A stretch of 64,000 nt of DNA from contig CP012816.1 in NCBI GenBank assembly GCA_001936135.1, forward strand, positions 1,739,501 to 1,803,500. Direction: 5' to 3'. Positions 20,662-32,839 of this stretch are shown here, one piece after another (within the stretch, counting starts at the first letter, position 1; every line of letters begins with the position of its first letter). The notes under the pieces were generated by a model, which worked only from the letters and a program-made list of their open reading frames with translations, was not told the origin of the DNA and searched no databases. A program made the position numbers and the translations under genes. The stretch is from Saccharomycopsis fibuligera x Saccharomycopsis cf. fibuligera. Lineage: Eukaryota > Ascomycota > Saccharomycetes > Ascoideales > Saccharomycopsidaceae.

Positions 20662-22561
20662 TTATAAGAAAACCTCGGCGTTGATCTCAACACTGGATGC
20701 AGCATATGGCAAGTCAAAGTTGTTGCACACTTCTGGATGCAACACCCCGATTTCACCAATCTTGACAGCTTTTTCACCATCTTTGACTCTAAAAAAGATG
20801 TCAGCACCTCTGCCTGGAAAGAATGTCTTCAAGTCACCATTTTCTTGAATCCAGAAACCTCTTAGCAATGGTTCTTTCAAGTCAGCTCCGTTTTCTAACC
20901 ATGGAGTTCTCAAAGTTTGCATAATTTTAGCCAACAAACCTTGAATGTATTCGAAACCGGAAGTTTTACCAGCGTAAATAGCAGCCCAGTTTCTTTGGTT
21001 AAAAGCCTTACGTTCCAATTTGTCATTCTTCAACACAATGTCACCAGTTTCAAAAACCTTGATTGGCAATGAATGTTTCTGATTTTCTCTAACAGTTTTA
21101 AGTAAACCTGGTAACAAGGAAGTTCTCACTACTTGATATTCTGCAGTCTTTGGGTTTTCCAACTTCACAGCAAGGTCATTATTATCAACTTTATTCAAAA
21201 ATCCAAAATTTTCATCATGGGAACATAAAGTCAATGGCATAACTTCGGCCCAGCCAGATTGAGAAGAAGCCAATCTTAAAATATCAGCAACTTTATTGAT
21301 TGGTAATGGTTTAGCTACAAGAGCTTGAGAATCAATCTTGGTTTTGGCCAAGTTGTTGTAACCATAAGAAATAGCGGCATCTTCCATAATGTCACATGGA
21401 TGCAAGACATCGGATCTGGTTGGTGGCACCAACACAACAAGTTCATTATTTTCAGTGCTTTCAATAGTCAAAGACATCTTAGTCAAAAGTTTACTGATTT
21501 CTTCGCCAGATAATTTCAAGCCAAGAACAGAGTTGATGTAGTCTTGTTTAACGACAAATTTTCTGAATTCCAAGTTTGGAGTAACTCTAGATTCGCCATT
21601 ATGTTCAGAGATAACTTGGACTTGTTCTACTTCAAATGAGTTAGCACAGTATCTAGAGAACATGGCAACCAACTGGTTAAGAACAATTTCAAGTTTGGTC
21701 TTGTCTGTACCAGTGACTTCAATGAAAACATTTTTGGTATCGAGTGTAATTTTAGAACGTTCAGAGTTAATGATAGGTGGCATAGAAGCAACTTGTTCAG
21801 TGCTGTCCAAGATCAATGGATAAACTGGCGAGTCTCTAATAATGTGCAAGTATTTTCCCAAATTCAAATCCTTGTCGTAAAATTCCATCAATTGTTCACC
21901 AGTCATGCTTTGCTTTTGGTTCAATGGAGCAAATTCAAAGTTGGTTGGTTCTTTGGCAACATAGGTAAAAGGTGGAGCGAGTTTGTCCAAATCATGGGTT
22001 CCCATAGCCACAAGAGTTCTATTTCTACACAAATTCAAGTGCAACTTGTCTTGCAATGCAATAAAAGATTTGTAACTTCTTGGGGTGAAAGTAATATTTC
22101 TCAAGATGGCAGCAGCAGCGTATGGTCTAACTTGATCCACAGACTTCTTAATAGTCAATGTGTATTGTGGTTTAATGGTCTTGTAGACTGGGGTCTTAGA
22201 TCTACCCAAGAATTCATTCAAAGATTGGGCAATACCTTCAATGCATAACATGTCATAACGGTTAGCACCAATCTCGATCTTCAATTCTGGCCTTTCACCA
22301 GGCTGACACTCTTCCGTGGTGTCTTCATCAAGTTCAATACCATATTCAAAACAAAGTTCGTCAAACTCCTCAGTGGTGTAGTTACGACTAAGTGGTAGTG
22401 TTAGTATATGTTATGACTAACACATCAACACTCTCATGAACAATGAAGTGTTATTTCATTTTTCACGGTGCTTGAATGCAATGATATCAAGAACTAAGCA
22501 AGCGCAATACATACCCCAAGAGATCGTACAAGTCTTGCTTATCAACAGCAACGGTAGGCAT
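20662..22561 (-). CDS. FRS1: Phenylalanyl-tRNA synthetase beta subunit, cytosolic, spliced
   Basis: Two exons: 22515-22561 (47 nt) and 20662-22387, giving 590 residues (yeast Frs1 is 595). The 127-nt intron (22388-22514) has GTATGT, TACTAAC and TAG. The spliced start reads [20 protein letters not shown], the standard beginning of eukaryotic PheRS beta; the exon-2 ATG would remove the first ~50 residues. Recognisable parts are the [15 protein letters not shown] segment, the B3/B4-type region, the B5 domain ([23 protein letters not shown] spans its core), and the catalytic-like core ending [11 protein letters not shown]. It forms an alpha2-beta2 heterotetramer with Frs2 to charge tRNA-Phe. It diverges from TEL2 across ~300 bases. 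Confidence 0.95.
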
Positions 22562-22865
22562 TGTGGATAATGTGTGTGAGTATGTGTTTGAGTGTCCTGT
22601 CTGGTGTCACCACTAGCTGATGGCTATTCCTTCGTCTGTTTCCTTCATTGGATATTCATGAGTGGAAAAAGATCCAAAATTTTCGGTCGCTGAAAAAAAA
22701 AAAAGTTACGGGTTACCCGTGTTATATTCTTATTGTGCTGCGAGTTCGTTTCCTCAGTAATTTACAACATCGCAGCACTCAGTTCGTATATGGTATAAAA
22801 GTAAATGATACCAAAGGCTTATAGTTAAATCGCACTGAAGGACGCTTCATACAACGCAGTACCCA
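22562..22865. promoter_or_regulatory. Divergent FRS1/TEL2 promoter
   Basis: A 304-base spacer between two divergent starts, with an A run near 22690 and a TATAAAAG-like stretch at about 22795 on the TEL2 side. No other feature. Confidence 0.4.
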
Positions 22866-25800
22866 ATGAAACAGCTCCTCACCAAGATTGAGCAACTCAA
22901 GAGTAAACCCGATGTGCCTCTGGTGCTCGCCTTGCTTCGGTCCTTCGATAACAATCGTTCAGTGATTCTAAACTCCGCCAACATTAACTTCAAATTGGTT
23001 ACTACATTGCTCAGTCACACAGTGCCCGAGATCTATTTTGTTAGTAGTAATGGTACAGAAAAAGACGGCACAAGTGTCAATCCCCGGGATATTGTGGAGA
23101 TTTCAGAGTTAGTGGAGCGATTATTCGCCAACTTGACCGGGATCAATAGTTTGGTCAACCATATTGTGATGCTACTGCAGGGTGGTCCAGACCAGCAGAC
23201 TATTGGACGTTCAATCAATGATAGTATGATTCAATCAGTGATCAATATTCTTTGCAAAGTGCTTTTCCCTTCAAGTGAAGATGCATCGGTGGTGTATAAT
23301 TTTTTAACCAATTATGAGAGTATCAAGCAACCATTGCAACTACGAAGAAATTTGCCGATGATTGACACCTTGTTTTTCAATAGTAAAATATTCCATGTGG
23401 TCAGTGGGTGCTATCATGAACGCAAATCTATATTTCTGGATATTGATCCGCAGTTGTTGAATAGAGTGCTAGATATTACTGAGTATACGGCATGGGCAAA
23501 TAGCCAATTTTGTTATTTGACGGACCGGTTGGCGGAAGTGGAACTGCTTGATTTTTCCAGCGCAATGTTCAATTTAATCAGAATGAAAGCTAATAATTAT
23601 AAAAAATTGCTTGATAAGTTGTTAATAGGGCCAATTCTTGAAGATAATAACAAAAGATTAGATGGGGTTTTCGCCCTTTTTGATAAATTCTCATTGATAA
23701 AGAAAACCCAGTTTGTACTGAAATTTCTCATAAAATACTTATACAGTTTACTAGATGATGATTTGACAATAATTAGAAAGAACTATACTAAAGTGGTAGG
23801 TTTCTTTAGTTTCTTTCTCACAAAGTTCCAATTTTGCCAATTGGACTATCAGTTTATAATCATCGAGTTGTTGAGAAATAACGATTTGTCAAAACTATCT
23901 ACGATTATCTTACTACATGCTATTGTGTACAATCAACACCTCAACCATAGGGCATATTTTAACAGTTTATTTCGGGACCTAATCAAGGATTATTGGGGCA
24001 ATGAGTTCTTCGTTAAGAATCAGTCCATCAAGTTTCAAGAATCGTTTACTTTATATTTGCTAATATGCTTAAACTACATTCAGAATCAAGATTTTTTGCA
24101 AAGTTTGCTTGCTGATCAATATATGCTTAGCTCAGTGACGTACCATTTGGACCAACCAGTGACTAAATTGAGGTTTTTGGGTATTATTTTGGCCGAAAGG
24201 ATTTCACGCAAAATTCAACCTCTGCCTGGACAACAGACGACAAAGACACTTGATTTTAACATGAAGGATTCAAAAGCTTTTGAGAAAGAGCTTGTTAAAG
24301 TCAAACTTCAAGATAATACTATTAGCAATATTACAGAGCTAGTGGAACTCACTGAAAGTCAAGACATATGTGGGTTTGAGTTAAATATGATAAAACTCAA
24401 AAAATTTATCACTACAGACTTCAAAAGCCAATATAACCCACAACAAAAAACTAACCAAACACAACAAAACCAAGCCAAGTTGCCCTCATTGACCAAAGAA
24501 ACTAGTACAGACTTGATCGAACTTAACAGATACAAAATTTCTCTGCTCAATTTAACTAACGATTCCGGATCAGAAAGCGAATCTGACTCGGATGACGAGG
24601 ACCACCATGACCCGACATTAGCTAAACAAAACAACTCTATGCCGGCTACCCCGGTTTATTTCAAAGATCTCTTTACATACTTGAACAGCTCGTCTAAAGA
24701 AGAACCATACCAGGCTTTTATTAAGCGGAGAATTGCGTTGGAAAACTTCAGTAAGCTTGTGCGACTCAAACGTAATTTTGTTGATGAGATTGAATACTGG
24801 AGTGAAAGGCTTTGTGGGGCGTTACTCAATTTGAAGATTGACAGTGTTGTTGCAGAGGTCGGCACGCAACAATTAGGCGTTGGAAACGAAAACGGAAATA
24901 AAGAAGGTAAATACCAAGAAGAGGATCAGGTCAACTACTATAACCAATTGAAGCTCTTGGGACTCATTTCATTAATTACAGTGCGCAGCTCAACAATCCC
25001 GAAATATTTAGTGAAGCAGCTCCTCACGGGTGACTACTCCCTACAGGAACGGCTATTAATTGTAAATTCTATTGGATTGGCTGCAAGAGAGCTTCGAGGA
25101 TACAAGGATGAGATTAATTACAAGAATTTGAAAATAGAAAAAAATTTTACCTCCAGAAATCAGATTGCTGGTAAAGTTTGGCCAGGTAAGAAATTGGGGA
25201 ATGATGAGTTACATAGCCGGTTCCTTATTTTGGACGAGAATCATTACCCACATGAAGCATCACAGCAAAAGGGGTTAATTAATGGTAACAGTCCACTTGA
25301 AATTGAAAGACGCAGGTTGGATTCAATAAACACAAATATCGGGAAATCAATCAATGAAAATAGCAAAGAATTGATTGATGATAAGCTCATAAATACCAAT
25401 CAAGGCAAAATTATCAAAATTTCCTCAAGATTACTAAAGGAGAGAGAACTCAAGGCAAAAGAGGGGTTGAACGCTAGTGATCTAAATAAAAATGGAAGTT
25501 TCGACAGCCTTGACAAATATTCTGCAAACTGCTACGAGGACTTTATTTCACCGTTCTTGGTGATCTGGTTGAATCTCGATAACGACTTACACTCACTAGG
25601 ACAATACACCAGTATTTTTGTGGTTAATTATTTGAAAAATCTCAGCGTACTAGTACATAGTGCGTTCCCAGCTGCACCAAATTTGGTGACAATCATTGGC
25701 GAAGTGTTCGAAATTCTTGATAGCTTAAAAAAATCGAATTCTGGGTTAATCTCAGAACCCCCTGTGAGCGGTTTCGGTAATTCGGATAGCGTTGCCTTAA

Positions 25801-26060
25801 GCGAAATTTCCAATCTTTTGGAATGCCAATTGTACTTGCTTTTGGGTATATTGCAGCTTACTAGCCATTCGCTTTTAGTGTCAATGTTCCAAGATCAAAT
25901 TGTTGGGTTTTTCAATTGGTTAAATAATTTGTTTGACAATTTTGAAGATATTTTTGGCCAAGATTTGATGTTCCAGAGTAACAAATCGTTGGTTGCTAAT
26001 TGCTTGTTGCAGATTACTGAGATTTTGAATACCCAGGTAGGCAATTCAGGGCTTAAGTAG
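22866..26060 (+). CDS. TEL2: Tel2 subunit of the TTT (Tel2-Tti1-Tti2) chaperone complex
   Basis: A 1064-residue alpha-solenoid protein that, with Tti1 and Tti2, stabilises newly made PI3K-like kinases (Tel1/ATM, Mec1/ATR, TOR, Tra1). The best match is the conserved C-terminal Tel2 block: PYQAFIKRRIALENFSKLVR (~residues 614-633), then RSSTIPKYLVKQLLTGDYSL and QERLLIVNSIGLAARELRG (~720-745), then the final helical repeats with HSLGQYTSIFVVNYLKNLSV. A Ser/Glu/Asp-rich linker (~560-585, SGSESESDSDDEDHHD) resembles the CK2-phosphorylated linker by which Tel2 contacts R2TP. It is longer than yeast Tel2 (688) and human TELO2 (837). Identification rests on the C-terminal half. Confidence 0.85.
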   Translation: MKQLLTKIEQLKSKPDVPLVLALLRSFDNNRSVILNSANINFKLVTTLLSHTVPEIYFVSSNGTEKDGTSVNPRDIVEISELVERLFANLTGINSLVNHIVMLLQGGPDQQTIGRSINDSMIQSVINILCKVLFPSSEDASVVYNFLTNYESIKQPLQLRRNLPMIDTLFFNSKIFHVVSGCYHERKSIFLDIDPQLLNRVLDITEYTAWANSQFCYLTDRLAEVELLDFSSAMFNLIRMKANNYKKLLDKLLIGPILEDNNKRLDGVFALFDKFSLIKKTQFVLKFLIKYLYSLLDDDLTIIRKNYTKVVGFFSFFLTKFQFCQLDYQFIIIELLRNNDLSKLSTIILLHAIVYNQHLNHRAYFNSLFRDLIKDYWGNEFFVKNQSIKFQESFTLYLLICLNYIQNQDFLQSLLADQYMLSSVTYHLDQPVTKLRFLGIILAERISRKIQPLPGQQTTKTLDFNMKDSKAFEKELVKVKLQDNTISNITELVELTESQDICGFELNMIKLKKFITTDFKSQYNPQQKTNQTQQNQAKLPSLTKETSTDLIELNRYKISLLNLTNDSGSESESDSDDEDHHDPTLAKQNNSMPATPVYFKDLFTYLNSSSKEEPYQAFIKRRIALENFSKLVRLKRNFVDEIEYWSERLCGALLNLKIDSVVAEVGTQQLGVGNENGNKEGKYQEEDQVNYYNQLKLLGLISLITVRSSTIPKYLVKQLLTGDYSLQERLLIVNSIGLAARELRGYKDEINYKNLKIEKNFTSRNQIAGKVWPGKKLGNDELHSRFLILDENHYPHEASQQKGLINGNSPLEIERRRLDSINTNIGKSINENSKELIDDKLINTNQGKIIKISSRLLKERELKAKEGLNASDLNKNGSFDSLDKYSANCYEDFISPFLVIWLNLDNDLHSLGQYTSIFVVNYLKNLSVLVHSAFPAAPNLVTIIGEVFEILDSLKKSNSGLISEPPVSGFGNSDSVALSEISNLLECQLYLLLGILQLTSHSLLVSMFQDQIVGFFNWLNNLFDNFEDIFGQDLMFQSNKSLVANCLLQITEILNTQVGNSGLK

Positions 26061-26484
26061 ATTTTATTGTATACCAGTATACACTAATAGATTTTTGTTA
26101 CATGTTGGAATTCTAATTTTTTTTGCTAACGAAAATTGCCCACTCCTAGATCGTGTCAGATTAACTACTTTGTTGTTATTCTGCCTAAAGTATAAATACG
26201 TAAACAATGTTTCATTTATATTTGCAAATTGACGTAACTTTGAAAAAAATTAGCTATAAGAAAAAGTGATGTTGAGGTTCTATGATCAATGAATTTACTC
26301 TGCGAACGATGCGCATGCAGCAAAATGTAAACAAATACGCAGAAAAAACAAATACAAAACAGAAAACAAAACAAAAGCAAAACAAAGCAAATACAAACCA
26401 TTAGCACTAACAGTACTAGCGGTGATAACATACAGTCACAAACACCAGCAAGACAACCGGCAATTGTGCCTTAATTTCTTTGAA
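26061..26484. promoter_or_regulatory. TEL2-ESP1 intergenic region
   Basis: AT-rich, with an A-rich leader of AAACAAA-type units at ~26340-26400 just before ESP1. The ESP1 frame is open from a GTG at 26422, but there is no ATG before 26485. No other feature was seen. Confidence 0.4.
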
Positions 26485-29400
26485 ATGACTAGCCTGATAA
26501 ATGACTCGAACATACAGCAGTACTATGAGTCACTCAAAGCACAGCATACGGCCTTGGAGAAGGGAACAGCACCCGCCCTTGATCTGACTAAGCTAATTCA
26601 GCTATGTTGTAATATTGAAGAAGCATCTACTAAAAGACTTGATCTGTTCAAGCGAGGAAACAACCTGACCATTGACGAGAATTTGGCCATTGGAACCCAT
26701 CTCAAAACAATATCTTTAGTATTGCAGACCCTAAGGAAGTTTTCAAAGTTGTCAAGTGAAGAGATATGTCGGAAATATCGCAGCTTTCTAGTGAGATTGA
26801 TAGAGCTAGAACAGTATAAGTTTGCTGAAGTAGAATGCTGGAGGCTATTCTGTCTTTTGAAATTCATGCTCGAAGATGAGAGCTTTGAAGCTAGGGTTGG
26901 AGTTTCTATAAGTCATGAAGAGATTATCAAAGGTATAAGGTTTCAACAGCCAGCATCAGATAAGAACATTTTCCAGTACATCAATTTTATGATACTTTAC
27001 TTACAAACAGTTTACTTGAGCTACAAACACAGAGAAAAAATGATTGGATCAGAGGAGCTACTCACTCTTTTGGATCCGGACGACTCGGATTTTTTGCTGG
27101 TTCTAAACAAATCTAGAAGTGAGATCAAAGCGGGCAGTGTAAAGTTACTAAACAAGTTATTTAACTCTTTTATCAGTTTGTCATCCATTCCAAGGATATT
27201 AAAAGCGTTGATAATTTTGAAATGCCTAAGGACATTATCACAAAACCAGGCAAATGAACTCAAGGACCCTCATAAAAATGCACCAATATGGTTTCAACTA
27301 CTTTTAACTGAAATTCAAATTCAAAAAAGCCCAGAATGTGAAAAAATCTATAAGTATCTTCGAAAAGACATTTACAATTTTGTTAGTCTTTATGACAAAA
27401 TAGGCAACCCTTTGAATATTGACTTGGGCAGTTTGTACCAAATCTTGAATGATATGAGTACGATAAAAAAAAAGCATAGATTTACAGATAATTACGACTG
27501 GGATATCCAATTATCATCAATAAAGCAAAGTTTTGCCAAAAATGACCAACTTGAACTTCTTCTAGCAAATATTTCTTTAAATTCCATATCTGATTTAGAA
27601 GAAAGCATTGAAACTTGCTTTTACACTGTTGATCTTTCCAAATATAAAGATGAGCAGTTTTTAAAAAGGCTTTTCACTGCTGTCTCCACAATGCTAAAAC
27701 GCACAGACTTGATTGATGCATGCAAGCAATTGGTATCTCAGGTTTTGAAAACCATGAATACTTTCTTCAGAAACTTGAAAAATACACTTCTCAAAGCTCA
27801 TTTGAATATTTTAGATAGTATAACACTATTCATGAAAGATAGTATCGAAGCACCCGTTAACCATAATTTCATAGCGGAAAACTTGGTATACTTGTCGGAG
27901 ATTTTCAGAAACTGCGGTCAGATCAAAAGAGTGAGGAACATATCAAATCTATACTATAACATCGGTCTCAAAATCTTAAGACTGTACAATAAAGAAGAAG
28001 CTCCTGTAGTCATTCTTGTTCAAAGCCTCTCACACTGTATTACAATTGAACAAATGATTTTATCGGCTGATAATATGGAAGATAACCTTAAGCAATATCA
28101 AGCCAAACTTCAAAGAGTTGTTTCAATACTACTATCTTTTGGGCAACTCTCATTAGCCTTAAAACTAATCATTATGTTTCTCCAAAACATCACTATTGAG
28201 GTTGCGACATCACTTTCTCAAGCATATAATGAAATCACTACCAAGTACGACAATATATTTGGACTTTTTCTCAAGATCATAGTGCAATCAACCAAAGACG
28301 ATAATGACAGATTAAGCATTCATTTTGAAACATTCTCTCCTTTACTTCGCGCAATAGTTTTTTTAAACTTAATTCAAACACTAACTGTTTTGAAACTAAA
28401 CAATAAGACATTAATAGCTAATTTACTTTTTGAAGCATTAAAAATAGACGAAGATCCAATATTATACTATTACTGCTATATCAGATACCTTGGTGTGCCC
28501 AACTTATCCAAATTTATAGAAATCGAACTATTTGACGAATCCAACTCTTCTTTGTTTGATAAAAGCGTCCTTTCAAAGTTCAAATTACTCATTATGAGCA
28601 TTTTAAATTTCAAAGTTTTGATAAAGTACAACAATGAGTTGGCAAACCCAAATTTGATCTTGGAATTGTTTGAATTATTTCTCGGTTGGCTAACCACTAA
28701 TGGTTCTGAACAACTAATACTTGAACCAAATAATGAGTTACTTTTGAATTTAGAGGTTGAAAACATCAGTCAGATGGTCTCATACTACAAATACTATGGT
28801 TTGAAGTCTTATTTGGCTTCTTTAATTACGTGTTACGAGCAACATAGAAGGCTATTGCTAAATTCCAGTCCTGATCTCAAGTTGTATTTAATTTTTGAAT
28901 CAGCTGAATGTTTTGGAAGATTGAATTTCAGCAAAGCGATGTTTAAGAGGATTACTGAAGCCTCTTCCTTCATGACCAAGACTCAGAACTCTCTAAAGTT
29001 GCATGATATCCATATACTCAAGTTGAAACTTTATCAATTGGAATACTGTATCATGGTTTCAGATTTAAATCAAGCTCGACGTATATTTGATTCGATTTTT
29101 AAGTTTATTTCTTCAAAGCCAAAAACTTTTGTTTTGTCTATTGATGACTTCATAAGTAATAAGTTCACCGATGTTCTGCTTATGCTTGTTTACAGCAGGC
29201 TATCGTTTATAATATCAAAGCTCAAATTCGAATTAGGAGTATTCAAAGACTGCATATTTGATTTGAGAAGATCCATAAGAATAACGTTGGTCATAATTAA
29301 GAAACTTAGCCAATCAAGCAATCCGGAGCTCTACAAGGAGGATTTTGAAAACACTGTTTGGGAAGCAACTGTGTTATTGATTGAATCTTACAGCCTTCTC

Positions 29401-32022
29401 ATCGAAACAAACTTGCATTTCGGGTTTTCAAAAGATTGCGAGTACTATACTAAAGAATTGGTCAAAGTTGCTTTTGATGGTGATTATTTGCCCTTAATAT
29501 CATTGTATGTCAGTTATTTGATGATTAAGATTTACTACCTACGCAACAATCTGGCTCTTGTGAAGAAATATTTTGAACACGCACGAACAACATACGATTC
29601 ATGTTTCTATATTGATAAGGAACTCGAAGTGGCGCACTGTTATGCTTGTATAACTTATTATCACAGCATTAATGATATTCCCCACAGAGCTGAACATTAT
29701 GCCAGATTGACAAAGGAATTAAACCTATTAGCGGATTACGCCATCAAGTCAGACGATCAGAACATTGGCTTGCGAGGAAATTTAAGGGGAGCTCTGGAAC
29801 TGGACACTGGATATAGCAGTATGATTCTTGCGGTTTATAATCAGATGGAAACGATAGATTTGATAAAATTGTACAATTTGAAATTACAAGCAGATAACTT
29901 ACAATTGTCTAGATTCACTACTGAGTATCTTAGAAAAATAACGTACATTAAATCTACCAGCATTAATGAATTGGATCTCTACAAACATTCTAAGCTTTTA
30001 TCGCCTAGGGATGTTCTATTAAGTGGAATACTCAGCTCAAAAAGGCACCTTTTGAATGCTAAAAGAGGTTTATCGGCTGATCCAGTGCTAGCAGTTCTTC
30101 AAGATTCTGCTACTTCTATTCCGTCAGTAGACCTACAAATGACGACAGCTCGATTATTTTCAAGATCCCTCAAAATAAGTGAACAGGCTAAGGAGCCTGC
30201 GCAAGAATTGATTCAAAGTAGAGACATCATTACAAAAAACAGTAGTATTGCTAAAACTTTTAGTTCTAACATTGAGCTCTATGAGCTCAGTTACATATTC
30301 TCATACACAATTTCAATTTTATCAGCAATATCTGATATTTACAAATTTAAATACTTAACTGAAATGCTATTTTTCAACGAGCTTCCCAGAGTACTTCCAT
30401 TTATTTACGAAAAGCTAATGTGCAATAGTGAAGAGAATGTAAAAAGCTTAGTTCCACTGCAAGAAACACTGAGTTGTGATATTATCAAGCGTGATATGAG
30501 TGGAGTTCGATTACAAGAGGAAATTGCTAGTCATTTGCCCGGGGATTGGAATGTCATAACGATTGATATCTGTCCATTTACTGGTGACTTGATGTTGACT
30601 AAGATAGTACCAAGAAACTCACAGGCACCGTTTGTTGCCAGACTACCACTCAATCGTTTTGCAAGCAGAGACGTTAATGAAGAAACATTATTTTTCAAGG
30701 ATGCCAAAAATGAATTCTTGGAAATTATTGAGTTAAATAATCAGTCTACGAAGCTTTCACGAACTTCGCAAATATCCGACATTGAAGGCAAGAAAAAATG
30801 GTGGAAAGAAAGGTACAAGCTCAATGCAAGATTAGAAAAACTTTTGAAAGATATTGAGTATTTTTGGTTGGGAGGTTTCAAAGGTATTTTTAATCAACAG
30901 GAAATCTCTGATAATGGGTTATCTCATTTCAAAACCAAATTCATTGACATTTTGGAAGAAAATTTACCCTCTAGAAAAGCACTTCGAACCAAGTTGTTAA
31001 AGTCCATGAGAAACAGAACTGAGATCAAGCAGTTGCAAAAAATTGATATTGATGATTCTGTGCTCGAATTGTTCCTTGCATTGGGTAACCCAAATGATAT
31101 CAAAGGTACTGAACTACTTGAAGATTTGATTTATTTTGTTCTTGATATATTATCATTTCACGGAGAAGAAAATGCATATGATGAAATTGATATTGATCAA
31201 ATTTATGTCGATGTCGAAGAGTTGTTGAAAAATCATCATAGCAAACATTCAACAGAAGCTTCACTAACTCAAATTCTGATTAAACATACAGTATTGATAG
31301 TTGGGAAAACATGCCAAAATTTGCCATGGGAGTCATTGCCATGTTTAGAAAATAGTTCTGTTTCTCGAATGCCTTCATTGGAATTATTGTTAGAAAGTTT
31401 AAAAAAATATATCTGTCAACTGCCATTGGAAATCGATGTTGACAATGGGTATTATATACTTAACCCGGGAACAGATTTGACCAGAACCCAAGAGACTTTT
31501 GAAAGTAAACTTAGCAGAAACTTACCATCATGGTCCAGAAAAGTTTGTGAAGCTCCCACAGAAGCAGAGTTTCTCCAAGAATTGCAAAATGCTAATTTGT
31601 TCATATATATTGGACATGGTGGTGGTGAACAATACGTGAGAAACAGCAAATTGAAAAAGTTGCCGAAATGCGCACCATCATTATTATTAGGATGCTCTTC
31701 GGGATCTTTAAAAGATAATGGACAGTTGGAGCCCAACGGTACAGTATTTTCATATTTGATTGCTGGGTGTCCAATGGTGCTTGCAAATTTGTGGGATGTA
31801 ACCGATAAAGATATTGATAAGTTTAGTTTATCGGTGTTTGAAAAATGGGGGGTATTTGAAACGGATGCAGAGAGTGGTATTGAGAGAAGTGATAAGAGTG
31901 AGAAGTTGAATATTTGTGAAGCAGTTGCGCGGTCTAGAAAAGTTTGTGTTTTGAAGTATTTGAATGGTGCGGCTCCGGTTATTTATGGACTTCCTTTTTA
32001 TGTTAAGAAAGATGGCTTATAG
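26485..32022 (+). CDS. ESP1: Separase, cysteine protease that cleaves cohesin at anaphase
   Basis: A 1845-residue protein with a long helical-repeat N-terminal region and a C-terminal caspase-like protease domain. Catalytic His1711 lies in IYIGHGGGEQY and catalytic Cys1737 in LLLGCSSGSL, 26 residues apart as in S. cerevisiae Esp1 (His1505/Cys1531). The following VFSYLIAGCPMVLANLWDVTDKDIDKFS is the conserved end of the separase core. Separase, held by securin until anaphase, cuts the kleisin Scc1. I start at ATG 26485 because the open frame upstream has no ATG. Length is a little above yeast Esp1 (1630). Several CTG codons lie in the N-terminal region, so those residues would be Ser if the organism uses the CUG-Ser code. 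It converges with PAC1. Confidence 0.95.
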   Translation: MTSLINDSNIQQYYESLKAQHTALEKGTAPALDLTKLIQLCCNIEEASTKRLDLFKRGNNLTIDENLAIGTHLKTISLVLQTLRKFSKLSSEEICRKYRSFLVRLIELEQYKFAEVECWRLFCLLKFMLEDESFEARVGVSISHEEIIKGIRFQQPASDKNIFQYINFMILYLQTVYLSYKHREKMIGSEELLTLLDPDDSDFLLVLNKSRSEIKAGSVKLLNKLFNSFISLSSIPRILKALIILKCLRTLSQNQANELKDPHKNAPIWFQLLLTEIQIQKSPECEKIYKYLRKDIYNFVSLYDKIGNPLNIDLGSLYQILNDMSTIKKKHRFTDNYDWDIQLSSIKQSFAKNDQLELLLANISLNSISDLEESIETCFYTVDLSKYKDEQFLKRLFTAVSTMLKRTDLIDACKQLVSQVLKTMNTFFRNLKNTLLKAHLNILDSITLFMKDSIEAPVNHNFIAENLVYLSEIFRNCGQIKRVRNISNLYYNIGLKILRLYNKEEAPVVILVQSLSHCITIEQMILSADNMEDNLKQYQAKLQRVVSILLSFGQLSLALKLIIMFLQNITIEVATSLSQAYNEITTKYDNIFGLFLKIIVQSTKDDNDRLSIHFETFSPLLRAIVFLNLIQTLTVLKLNNKTLIANLLFEALKIDEDPILYYYCYIRYLGVPNLSKFIEIELFDESNSSLFDKSVLSKFKLLIMSILNFKVLIKYNNELANPNLILELFELFLGWLTTNGSEQLILEPNNELLLNLEVENISQMVSYYKYYGLKSYLASLITCYEQHRRLLLNSSPDLKLYLIFESAECFGRLNFSKAMFKRITEASSFMTKTQNSLKLHDIHILKLKLYQLEYCIMVSDLNQARRIFDSIFKFISSKPKTFVLSIDDFISNKFTDVLLMLVYSRLSFIISKLKFELGVFKDCIFDLRRSIRITLVIIKKLSQSSNPELYKEDFENTVWEATVLLIESYSLLIETNLHFGFSKDCEYYTKELVKVAFDGDYLPLISLYVSYLMIKIYYLRNNLALVKKYFEHARTTYDSCFYIDKELEVAHCYACITYYHSINDIPHRAEHYARLTKELNLLADYAIKSDDQNIGLRGNLRGALELDTGYSSMILAVYNQMETIDLIKLYNLKLQADNLQLSRFTTEYLRKITYIKSTSINELDLYKHSKLLSPRDVLLSGILSSKRHLLNAKRGLSADPVLAVLQDSATSIPSVDLQMTTARLFSRSLKISEQAKEPAQELIQSRDIITKNSSIAKTFSSNIELYELSYIFSYTISILSAISDIYKFKYLTEMLFFNELPRVLPFIYEKLMCNSEENVKSLVPLQETLSCDIIKRDMSGVRLQEEIASHLPGDWNVITIDICPFTGDLMLTKIVPRNSQAPFVARLPLNRFASRDVNEETLFFKDAKNEFLEIIELNNQSTKLSRTSQISDIEGKKKWWKERYKLNARLEKLLKDIEYFWLGGFKGIFNQQEISDNGLSHFKTKFIDILEENLPSRKALRTKLLKSMRNRTEIKQLQKIDIDDSVLELFLALGNPNDIKGTELLEDLIYFVLDILSFHGEENAYDEIDIDQIYVDVEELLKNHHSKHSTEASLTQILIKHTVLIVGKTCQNLPWESLPCLENSSVSRMPSLELLLESLKKYICQLPLEIDVDNGYYILNPGTDLTRTQETFESKLSRNLPSWSRKVCEAPTEAEFLQELQNANLFIYIGHGGGEQYVRNSKLKKLPKCAPSLLLGCSSGSLKDNGQLEPNGTVFSYLIAGCPMVLANLWDVTDKDIDKFSLSVFEKWGVFETDAESGIERSDKSEKLNICEAVARSRKVCVLKYLNGAAPVIYGLPFYVKKDGL

Positions 32023-32839
<817 letters not shown>
